Shown piece by piece: positions 22,288 to 29,270 of a stretch of DNA of 32,901 bases. The notes beneath the pieces are model-generated. The model was not told where the DNA came from and did no database searches. It saw nothing but the letters and a program-made list of their open reading frames with translations. Position numbers and translations under genes: made by a program. Each line of letters starts with the position of its first letter. Within the stretch, counting starts at the first letter, position 1. The stretch is taken from the NCBI GenBank assembly GCA_016795155.1, contig JAEUIE010000048.1:1-32901 (forward strand). Reading direction: 5' to 3'. This stretch comes from Planctomycetia bacterium. Lineage in GTDB: Bacteria > Planctomycetota > Planctomycetia > Gemmatales > HRBIN36.

Positions 22288-23823
22288 ATGCTCTCCACAT
22301 CGCGTGTCTGGCTACTGGTTCTGTTATGTTCACTGGCTATGTCGTATGGCTGGGGATTTCGGGGAGATTATGGCCATGAAGCTGGCGCCATGTTTCCCGG
22401 CTGCTTCCTGGCACTGTCGGTTCTGATAGCCAGCAATCGTAAAGACTGGCTCAATCGCATTACTCCCGTTGCATTGGCAGGTGCCATCGGCTGGGCCTTT
22501 GGCGGCTCCATGAGTTACGGCAAGGTAATCGGCTACACCGCGCATAGTTCGGTGCCTGATGTTGTCTACGGATTTGCCTGCCTGTTCCTGATCGGAGCGT
22601 TGTGGGGAAGCATCGGAGCAGGATGCTTGGGTCTGTCGCTAACGATGAAACGAAGTTGGCTGAATCAGTGGGCCGGCCCATTGTTTCTGTTGTTCTGCAC
22701 CTTGCAACTGCTGGACCACACAGGAACCACTGAATGGCTGCAAGAAGAGTACTTGAAAAACTGGGATGTTGACTGGGTTGCTGCCTGCAGCGGGTCAATT
22801 GTAGCTGTTGTCTGCATGGTTGTTCCAGTCTGGCGATCAGCTGCTGGCTTGATGTTCACCCTCTCCGTAGGGTGGTTGCTCGGCTTTTTTATTCTTACTT
22901 ACACTCTCGGAATCAGGATGACTCCTCCACGTGGAGACAACTGGGCAGGTTGCCTGGGTTTGGCCATTGCCTTTTTCATCTGGCTTCACGTCAACCGATT
23001 ACGTGCAGTTCGTTACCTGTTTCTAGTCGGCCTTCTTTCTGGTGGATATGGTTTTGCGATTGGCGACGGACTGAACATGATGGGACGCGCAGGCTGGGGG
23101 CCGATTGGTGAATTGGCTAAGTCTCTGAAGCTGGATGCCTGGAAATGGATGGAGCAGAGTTTTGGCCTCATCATGGGCTTCGGCGTCGCGCTAGGTATTC
23201 TGCAGATGTTGCGAAAACGTATCCAGCCTCCTGATGAAGATGCCCCAGCCGGTAGTATTCACCTGATTGGGCTCGTGTTTCTGCTCATCATCATGCCCTG
23301 GTTGAATTTTTTCAAGAATGTCCGCCGCTTGGCTGAGAACAACCAGTTAGGACAACCTCTCTTTGGCATGCCACAGGAATTCTGGTATTTTCTGATTGGC
23401 GGACTGGTTTCACTGGTAATATTGATTGCCATTTTGCTATATCGACGAGGCAAATTACTGATCATTCCAAGCACTGCGTTGGGCAAAGCACAATGGCTGC
23501 TGCTTTTCCTGATGTGGATTTCCGTTCTTGCAGCTTTCATGCAGGCCATGCCTCACATGAATCGAACCGGAACGCTTTGGGTGCATATCACTTTCTGGAT
23601 AACGGCTAGCCTGGTTACCCTGCTGACAGTGTGTGCATCCATCACAACTGAAGAAACGATACTAGACCCAGGCAACAGCGCCATGGATCCATCCTGGCGA
23701 ATGGGCACCTGGATGTGGTTACTCATCGCGTTAGTTCCCTTTCTGATCGGCATCCTCACCTATGGCACGATTGCCATGCATGATGCTCCCCTGCCCGGCA
23801 GCCATCTGCGTTTTGAGAAATGA
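22288..23823 (+). CDS. Polytopic membrane protein, unknown
   Basis: The 511-residue protein has about 12 hydrophobic segments. Conserved-looking motifs are GWGFRGDYGHEAGAMFPGCF near residue 22 and, in the central part, GGYGFAIGDGLNMMGRAGWG. Repeated Gly-Trp-Gly and Gly-Asp patterns at membrane borders suggest a transporter-like or channel-like fold, but I do not recognise a family. Similar unnamed proteins with the GWGFRGxxGHExGAMxPG motif occur in planctomycetes, as far as I recall. It begins 41 bases after the preceding secreted protein gene, so they may share a transcript. Confidence 0.75.
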   Translation: MLSTSRVWLLVLLCSLAMSYGWGFRGDYGHEAGAMFPGCFLALSVLIASNRKDWLNRITPVALAGAIGWAFGGSMSYGKVIGYTAHSSVPDVVYGFACLFLIGALWGSIGAGCLGLSLTMKRSWLNQWAGPLFLLFCTLQLLDHTGTTEWLQEEYLKNWDVDWVAACSGSIVAVVCMVVPVWRSAAGLMFTLSVGWLLGFFILTYTLGIRMTPPRGDNWAGCLGLAIAFFIWLHVNRLRAVRYLFLVGLLSGGYGFAIGDGLNMMGRAGWGPIGELAKSLKLDAWKWMEQSFGLIMGFGVALGILQMLRKRIQPPDEDAPAGSIHLIGLVFLLIIMPWLNFFKNVRRLAENNQLGQPLFGMPQEFWYFLIGGLVSLVILIAILLYRRGKLLIIPSTALGKAQWLLLFLMWISVLAAFMQAMPHMNRTGTLWVHITFWITASLVTLLTVCASITTEETILDPGNSAMDPSWRMGTWMWLLIALVPFLIGILTYGTIAMHDAPLPGSHLRFEK

Positions 23824-23904
23824 GATTCGTTTTCTTCACTGTTTTACCCTGGTGGGTAAGGGGGTTACATTCTGTTTGATGCGCTAACATATTCAATTCC
23901 ATAG

Positions 23905-24582
23905 AATAATATTCAATATCTACATGCATGCAGGTGCGCCATCAAACTTCAAGAAATCAAAATTCCGTTTTCCAGTATCAGCATTCCAGAATCGATAATT
24001 CAATTTGTGGATGAGGCCAATGAACGGATAGAACAATTTCAAGTAAATAACACTATCCCAGGATTTGTCGCCAGTCAGTTTTTGCAGGTTTATCAGGCTC
24101 TGCATTACATCAATCAGAATAATCTGGCACCAGGCAACCTGTTTTGTGAATGGGGCAGTGGCTTCGGTGTGGTCAGCAGCCTGGCTGCTCTTTGTGGCTT
24201 TCATGCGATCGGCATTGAAATTGACGAGAAGCTGGTGGAGGAAGCAGAACAGTTAGCTGCTGATTTTGACATCGATGTCAGTTTCTATTGTGACAGTTTC
24301 ATCCCGCCGGGTAATGAGAATCTCCTGGCTACAGAAGAAAGTTCTTCCTGGCTGACCAACAGGCCAGGTGACATGCTGGAATCAGGCATCAGCCCAGAGA
24401 GTTTCGATGTGATTTTCGTTTATCCCTGGCCTGGCGAAGAATCGCTCATGGAGCAGCTTTTCGTATCGCATGCAGGAACAGGTTCTCTTCTGGTCTCCTT
24501 TCATTGCCGCGAAGGAGTCCGTGTTCAACGCCTGATCAAATCGTCTTCCAAAAGAAATTCCTTACGACACGCTGGAAGATAA
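23905..24582 (+). CDS. SAM-dependent methyltransferase lacking a clear start codon
   Basis: The core is a class I methyltransferase: LFCEWGSGFGVVSSLAALCG supplies the glycine-rich SAM loop (EWGSGFG), followed by AIGIEIDEKLVEEAEQLAAD (acidic residue for ribose binding), and FDVIFVYPWPGEESLMEQLF as motif IV. The first usable start in frame is GTG 24007, yet convincing protein sequence extends upstream (IKLQEIKIPFSSISIPESII, then QF) to a TAG at 23902, with no ATG, GTG or TTG. Translation might begin at a rare ATT (23911) or ATC (23941), or the start has mutated. The substrate is unknown. Its 3' end overlaps the convergent M16-like gene by 21 bases. Confidence 0.65.
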   Translation, partial: NNIQYLHACRCAIKLQEIKIPFSSISIPESIIQFVDEANERIEQFQVNNTIPGFVASQFLQVYQALHYINQNNLAPGNLFCEWGSGFGVVSSLAALCGFHAIGIEIDEKLVEEAEQLAADFDIDVSFYCDSFIPPGNENLLATEESSSWLTNRPGDMLESGISPESFDVIFVYPWPGEESLMEQLFVSHAGTGSLLVSFHCREGVRVQRLIKSSSKRNSLRHAGR

Positions 24583-25827
24583 GTAGTTCAACTCACGTGG
24601 CCCCATAGTCACCAGGGTGCCTTTCACCAGTGGCTTCCTTCGGCAATAATCCACAATCTTCTCAGCGGTCAGTGCATTCACTTCTGCCTGTATTTCCTCG
24701 AATGGACGCACTCTGCCGTAATAGTACCAGTCGGAAGCAATCGCCCCTGCTCGTGCTGAAGTCGATTCCTCCTGCATGATCAGTGACGATTTAATGCCCG
24801 CCTGGATACGCTGCACTTCATCTGGTTCAATGCCATCTTCAATGCGTTTCAGTTCCAGCAGCATGCTATCCAGCGTATCCTGTGCCCGTTCATTCGTGGT
24901 ACCTGCATAGCAGAGTACCACGCCACGGTCCTTCATGCCCTGATAACTGGCCCAAACTGAATAACATAGTCCTTTCTTCTCTCGAACCTCGGTAAACAGT
25001 CTGCTGCTCATGCCGCCACTAAGCACCTGTACTGCACCCATTGCATTGAAGTAATCTTTATCCGTAACCGGGATGCTATCGTAAGCCAGACCAATCTGGG
25101 TTTGTTGAGTGTCTTTCTGCAGATGCGATTTGCCCAGTTCCGCTGCCGAATGCGAGAGTGTAACTTCAGGCTGTGGCGACCAGTCGCCAAATAGCAGCCC
25201 CACTTTGTCGACCAGTGCTTGCCAGTCGATGTTTCCTGCCACGCTGAGTATGGTGGCATTAGGACGAAAGTGGCGTCGATGAAATGCCTTCAGGTTGGCT
25301 ACGGTGTTGGCTTCAATGCTTTCCGGGGTGCCTCGCCTATCATTACCCAGTGGTGCAGGCAGATGACGCCGACGCAGTTCCAGCATGGTTTTGCCTTTGG
25401 GGTCATCTTCCAATGCCTCAATATCCTGAAGGGCTAACGCCTGAATGGGTGGCAGTTCTGCATCCGGCAAATGTGGCCTGAGAACCACATGGGAATACAG
25501 TTCTAGCGAAGGCAGCAGGTTCCTGGCAATCGTTGCCCCCCAAATGCGTGTGTGCAGCATGCCAACGCTTTCTTCCCGATCCAGACCCAGTGCATCCATT
25601 TCGAGCATGAGTGCCTGGTTGTCAAATGGCCCAGCGCCACGTGTAATCATTCCCGAGAGCAAGTTGGAAGTGCCGGCCAGTGTAGCCGGATCGTATGCAT
25701 AGCCAGCCGGTATCAAAAAGTTAAATGCTGCAGTTCGAACATAATCCATAGTCTCGGCAATCAGCACCAGACCATTGGGAAAAACATGATGACGAACGTT
25801 TGAATGTGCCAAGACCATTTCCTTCAT
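24562..25827 (-). CDS. M16-family protein without the zinc-binding motif
   Basis: The 421-residue protein has the insulinase fold: HHVFPNGLVLIAE at the N-terminus, AGTSNLLSGMITRGAGPFDN where HxxEH is normally found, HRRHFRPNATILSVAGNIDW in the middle, and GGMSSRLFTEVREKKGLCYS as the C-terminal domain signature. The His-x-x-Glu-His zinc ligands are absent, so it is probably a catalytically inactive partner, like the non-catalytic subunits of two-part M16B peptidases. The start ATG (25827) overlaps the GNAT stop in an ATGA, so the two are translationally coupled. No active M16 partner is visible in the window. Confidence 0.85.
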   Translation of the reverse strand: MKEMVLAHSNVRHHVFPNGLVLIAETMDYVRTAAFNFLIPAGYAYDPATLAGTSNLLSGMITRGAGPFDNQALMLEMDALGLDREESVGMLHTRIWGATIARNLLPSLELYSHVVLRPHLPDAELPPIQALALQDIEALEDDPKGKTMLELRRRHLPAPLGNDRRGTPESIEANTVANLKAFHRRHFRPNATILSVAGNIDWQALVDKVGLLFGDWSPQPEVTLSHSAAELGKSHLQKDTQQTQIGLAYDSIPVTDKDYFNAMGAVQVLSGGMSSRLFTEVREKKGLCYSVWASYQGMKDRGVVLCYAGTTNERAQDTLDSMLLELKRIEDGIEPDEVQRIQAGIKSSLIMQEESTSARAGAIASDWYYYGRVRPFEEIQAEVNALTAEKIVDYCRRKPLVKGTLVTMGPRELNYLSSSVS

Positions 25828-26375
25828 AGAACAGATTCATCGCTGTGAATTTCTTTATACGCCGTACTCATCTTACGGAAGCCCAGTCGCTGGTACAGCA
25901 GGAGTGCAGCCTGGTTTTCTGCGGTCACTTCCAGCGATGCCGTTTTCCTGCCCAGCCGGGCGAAACTGTGCAATGCCTGCAAGACCAATGCTCGGCCTAA
26001 TCCGAGTCGGCGAAAGGATGGTACTACCGCAACATTTTGAATGCTACCCTCATCCAGAGAAGCTGACAATGACTGAATACTCGCACAGCAGCCCCCCGGA
26101 CTGGCTATCATCCATGTCGCTTCTGCAAGAAAATCTGAACGCAGCCTGATTTCATTGATGACGTGCCAACATCCCGCCCTTTTTGAGAATGAACGAAATA
26201 GCTGAGCATCCAATGTTCCACGGAAACTGAGATAATGCACCTCGGCAAACAGATCAACTAACCCGTTATCCCAAGGCACCCAGACGTACCCTTCTGGCAA
26301 CACTGGCACCGGCGGCAACTGGTGCAGGCTGATCGACATGCGATGCCGGGTGAGATAGGTCAAGGTGCTGGACAT
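25824..26375 (-). CDS. GNAT-family N-acetyltransferase
   Basis: I prefer ATG 26375 (MSSTLTYLTRHRMSIS); the frame could extend to TTG 26411, and a later ATG lies at 26339. The core shows the GNAT acetyl-CoA motif: NVAVVPSFRRLGLGRALVLQ, with R-R-x-G-L-G for the pyrophosphate, and ASLEVTAENQAALLLYQRLG followed by F, the motif B that ends in LYxRLGF. The acceptor substrate is unknown. It ends in an ATGA overlap with the M16-like gene, so the two are likely one operon. Confidence 0.8.
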   Translation of the reverse strand: MSSTLTYLTRHRMSISLHQLPPVPVLPEGYVWVPWDNGLVDLFAEVHYLSFRGTLDAQLFRSFSKRAGCWHVINEIRLRSDFLAEATWMIASPGGCCASIQSLSASLDEGSIQNVAVVPSFRRLGLGRALVLQALHSFARLGRKTASLEVTAENQAALLLYQRLGFRKMSTAYKEIHSDESVL

Positions 26376-26577
26376 GGTACAAGAGTAACACCCTTCACTA
26401 CCCGTTGTCAAAGTCTTGATGATCCGTCAAGAGTAATTTCATAACTGCGCGAATGCAGGATACCGAAGTCTCGAAATTGCTATCGCTAAAAATCGCCCCT
26501 GCCGTTATGTTCCCCACCGTCTCAGGGTGAATTGGATTTGTTCAGCCTTTGCCTGTGAATTCCAGGGATCTATTTGA

Positions 26578-27600
26578 ATGCCGACATTACCTGTAACTTC
26601 TCATAAATTAATTTCCCTGGTTATTCCATGCTGTAATGAAGCTGATGTACTGCCACTGCTGTTTGATCGGATACAAAACGAAGTTAAAAACTGGTCTTAC
26701 GCCTACGAAGTCATCCTTATCGATGATGGATCTACTGATGCAACCTGGGAACTGATGCAGCAATTCCATGATCAAGATCATCGGTGGAAAGCAGTCAAGC
26801 TGTCTCGAAATTTTGGCCATCAGTTGGCGTTGTGGACGGGATTGCAGCATGCCCAGGGAGATGCAGTAGTAGTACTGGATGCCGACTTGCAGGACCCGCC
26901 CGAAGTAGTTCCACAATTTCTGGAACAATGGCAAGCAGGGTATGATGTGGTTTTTGCGATCCGCCGCAAACGTAAAGAAGGCATGTTGAAACGTGCTGCT
27001 TACTTCTGCTATTACCGGTTCTTGAAGATGTTATCAGAGATTCACATTCCTCTCGATTCGGGTGATTTCTGTGTGATGGATCGGCGTGTGGTGCAAGCCC
27101 TGCTTTCGTGCAATGAGCAGGAACCTTTTATTCGTGGCTTGCGTGCCTGGGTGGGATTCAGGCAAACTGGCCTGACTTATGAACGAGCAGGACGTGCCGC
27201 AGGCGAAGTGAAATATACGTTTTCCAAGCTCGTTAAATTAGGACTCAACGGCATCTTCAGTTTCTCGACCAAGCCTCTGAAGTTGGCAACCTGGCTAGGT
27301 ATCACCTGTTCCAGCCTGGCCTTCCTGGCTGGAGTATTCGTACTCATCCGTTATCTATTTGCAGAACAACTCAAACCCTATGGTGTTCTGCCTGTGCCCG
27401 GCTATGCATCCATTATTATTGCAGTGCTGTTTTTAGGTGGCTTGCAACTGGTCAGCCTGGGCATCGTCGGTGCCTACATTGGCCGCATTTTCCAGGAAGT
27501 CAAAGGCAGGCCATTGACGTTTGTATCGGAAAGCGTTGGCCTGGTTGAGAAGCAGATACCCGGTGTTCATCATTTCCCCAAGCAGCGGAAAGCTGCGTAG
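26578..27600 (+). CDS. DPM1/GtrB-type family 2 glycosyltransferase
   Basis: ATG 26578 has AGGGA (26564-26568) nine bases upstream. The 340-residue protein has the GT-A fold of GT2: LVIPCCNEADVLPLLFDRIQ at the start, VILIDDGSTDATWELM, the DXD-like VVVLDADLQDPPEVVPQFLE, and RRKRKEGMLKRAAYFCYYRF, then DFCVMDRRV. Two C-terminal helices (WLGITCSSLAFLAGVFVLIR and ASIIIAVLFLGGLQLVSLGI) anchor it in the membrane, ending in GRIFQEVKGRP. Such enzymes (DPM1, GtrB, ArnC) transfer a sugar from a nucleotide sugar to a polyprenyl phosphate. Which sugar and lipid are used is not evident. The gene abuts the convergent HAD gene. Confidence 0.88.
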   Translation: MPTLPVTSHKLISLVIPCCNEADVLPLLFDRIQNEVKNWSYAYEVILIDDGSTDATWELMQQFHDQDHRWKAVKLSRNFGHQLALWTGLQHAQGDAVVVLDADLQDPPEVVPQFLEQWQAGYDVVFAIRRKRKEGMLKRAAYFCYYRFLKMLSEIHIPLDSGDFCVMDRRVVQALLSCNEQEPFIRGLRAWVGFRQTGLTYERAGRAAGEVKYTFSKLVKLGLNGIFSFSTKPLKLATWLGITCSSLAFLAGVFVLIRYLFAEQLKPYGVLPVPGYASIIIAVLFLGGLQLVSLGIVGAYIGRIFQEVKGRPLTFVSESVGLVEKQIPGVHHFPKQRKAA

Positions 27601-28284
27601 TTACCGAACCAGCTTTGTAAACCGAGCAACTTGAACTTCAGTTAATGTTTCAACAACCAGATCAGCACCAGCATCCTGCAATGCTTGCCATTCGCTATGC
27701 CCGCCACCCCGCACAGCAACACAACTCATATGTGCTGCCTTAGCAGCCTGCACGCCGAAGACGGCATCTTCCACCACCACGCACCATCCAGGCAAGACCG
27801 CTAGTTTTCCGGCTGCTTTCAAAAACACTTTTGGATCAGGCTTTCCCCGCTGGGTATCTTCCATCGAAACAACCGCTTGTAAATAAGGCGAAAGACCTGC
27901 CAGTTCTGTCAATAACTCAATGTTTTTTTTTGGAGCACTAGAACCAATTGCCTGACGGAAACCAGCCTCCGCAAGCGCTTCAACGATTTCCATAGCCCCG
28001 GGTAACAACTTCACGCCTTGCTCACGGGCAGCATCTCTGAATAGGACTTCTTTATGCTCGCCTAGATCATCCATGCGGGGATCATTACTGGCAAAACCAA
28101 ACAGTATGCCAAGTATCTCCGGATTTCTTCTTCCAAAAGTTGCACTGAACTGCTCATGAGTCAGCTCATGTCCCAACTCTGCAGCCACCTTCTGCCAGGC
28201 TGCGTAGTGCAGTTGAGCAGTATCCACCAGCGTGCCATCCAGGTCCCAGATGACTGCCTTCTCATGATCGTCCTGTTTATTCAT
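27601..28284 (-). CDS. HAD-superfamily phosphatase, beta-phosphoglucomutase-like
   Basis: The real gene starts at ATG 28284 (MNKQDDHEKAVIWDLDGTLV); the frame remains open far upstream only as the shadow of the SRPBCC gene. The 227-residue product shows all four HAD motifs: DLDGTLVDT (motif I), IGSSAPKKN (motif II Ser), RGKPDPKVFLKAA (motif III Lys) and VVEDAVFGVQAAKAA (motif IV Asp). A cap domain with LGHELTHEQFSATFGRRNPE lies between I and II, the subclass I type of PGMB and phosphoglycolate-phosphatase-like enzymes. The substrate is unknown. It ends exactly at the convergent glycosyltransferase stop. Confidence 0.85.
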   Translation of the reverse strand: MNKQDDHEKAVIWDLDGTLVDTAQLHYAAWQKVAAELGHELTHEQFSATFGRRNPEILGILFGFASNDPRMDDLGEHKEVLFRDAAREQGVKLLPGAMEIVEALAEAGFRQAIGSSAPKKNIELLTELAGLSPYLQAVVSMEDTQRGKPDPKVFLKAAGKLAVLPGWCVVVEDAVFGVQAAKAAHMSCVAVRGGGHSEWQALQDAGADLVVETLTEVQVARFTKLVR

Positions 28285-28382
28285 GATGCCTCTAGCGGTT
28301 TGATAGTGAACTGGTATGTTACAAATTTGTAGGGTACGCTGTGCGTGCTCCACTGAATCTCCAAGCCCTAATTGGCACTCGA

Positions 28383-28524
28383 GATGGGTGCCACGGTTTC
28401 GTCGTACTCGACGTAACCGTGCTGGTTTAACGAGGCGATGAAGTAAGGACATGTATGAACGTGCCCATAATGACAATAAACTTGGCATTGTTACGCTGAG
28501 TACAGCGAAACAATGGCACCCATC
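28383..28524. repeat. Paired-hairpin inverted-repeat element
   Basis: The 142-base element is bordered by GATGGGTGCCA (28383-28393) and its exact inverse TGGCACCCATC (28514-28524). Inside each border lies a hairpin. Hairpin 1 is CACGGTTTCGTCG / CGACGTAACCGTG with a TACT loop (28392-28421). Hairpin 2 is ATTGTTACGCTG / CAGCGAAACAAT with an AGTA loop (28487-28514). Read inward from either end both are GTTTCG-N2-GTACTC-N2-CGTAAC, with one mismatch at the same place and compensating changes in other stem pairs. It fills most of the 285-base gap between the HAD and SRPBCC genes; no gene is seen there. Confidence 0.8.
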
Positions 28525-28569
28525 AAGCAGGCCATTTGAGCCTTGGTCGTCCCCTAACGAAAGTTGCTC

Positions 28570-29115
28570 ATGAACGAAACCATCCTTTGGATTATCGCCA
28601 TCGTCGTCGGCCTGTTCCTCCTCTTCGCCCTCTTCGTCCTGGTGGCCGGCCTGCGTTCGCCGGTTGAACATACCGTCGCTCGCCGCATACAACTCAAGCA
28701 ATCTGCTGAAGAACTCTGGAACACCATCAACGATCATGAAAAAGAAACGGAATGGCAGCCTCACTTGGAATATTGCACACGACTTCCTGATATCGACGGC
28801 AATCCTGCCTGGCAATTGAAACACAAAGGTAGTGGCAATCCACCGATGACGCTGATCACTACCGTTTCCGAGCCGCCCTACAAACTCGTCGGCACCATCT
28901 CCGATCAGAAAAAAGTCTTCGATGGCAGGTGGATTTTCGAACTGAAACCCGTTCACGGCGCCACCGAACTTACCCTCACGGAAACCGCCAAAATCAACAA
29001 CCCTGTTTTCCGCGGTCTCTACCACCTCTTCGGCGACCCGGCGATGTACCTCGATCAATACCTGAAAGCCCTGGCAGCGAAGTATAATGAAACTGTGACG
29101 ATTTCAGGATTGTAG
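28570..29115 (+). CDS. Membrane-anchored SRPBCC-family protein
   Basis: ATG 28570 (MNETILWIIAIVVGLFLLFA) is preferred to TTG 28564. The first 30 residues form one membrane-spanning helix. The rest, about 150 residues, has the START/Bet v1-like SRPBCC layout: VEHTVARRIQLKQSAEELWN as first strand and helix, WQPHLEYCTRLPDIDGNPAW, FDGRWIFELKPVHGATELTL as the central strands, and a long C-terminal helix DPAMYLDQYLKALAAKYNE. SRPBCC proteins bind hydrophobic ligands in a deep cavity; the ligand here is unknown. An 8-bp stem-loop GTCATCTC/GAGATGAC (29115-29138) follows, without a T tract. Confidence 0.8.
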   Translation: MNETILWIIAIVVGLFLLFALFVLVAGLRSPVEHTVARRIQLKQSAEELWNTINDHEKETEWQPHLEYCTRLPDIDGNPAWQLKHKGSGNPPMTLITTVSEPPYKLVGTISDQKKVFDGRWIFELKPVHGATELTLTETAKINNPVFRGLYHLFGDPAMYLDQYLKALAAKYNETVTISGL

Positions 29116-29226
29116 TCATCTCACTCCGTCGAGATGACAGAACGTGCAATCACCTAGCACCTTACTCGCTAACCCAATAATAGCCCTTTGCAGTATCATC
29201 ATTTATTGAGATACTATCTTGACACC

Positions 29227-29254
29227 GCGTCCTCAGGACGGAGCGTGAGGACTA
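29227..29254. repeat. Palindromic repeat upstream of oxidoreductase
   Basis: GTCCTCAGGAC is itself a palindrome, and GTGAGGAC a few bases later repeats half of it (CGTCCTCAGGACGGAGCGTG). The phrase GGAGCGTGAGGACTAC is one I associate with dispersed planctomycete intergenic repeats. It may be a REP-like copy or an operator; it lies about 30 bases before the oxidoreductase start. Confidence 0.35.
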
Positions 29255-29270
29255 CAAACCAGAAGCACCC

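Noticed and set aside
23840-23870. TTACCC-TGGT-GGGTAA hairpin after the large membrane protein gene
   Set aside because: The stem is only six base pairs with no T tract; too weak to list as a terminator.
28285-29058. N-terminal extension of the HAD phosphatase frame
   Set aside because: The extension is antisense to the SRPBCC gene and crosses the paired-hairpin element; the HAD fold begins right at ATG 28284.
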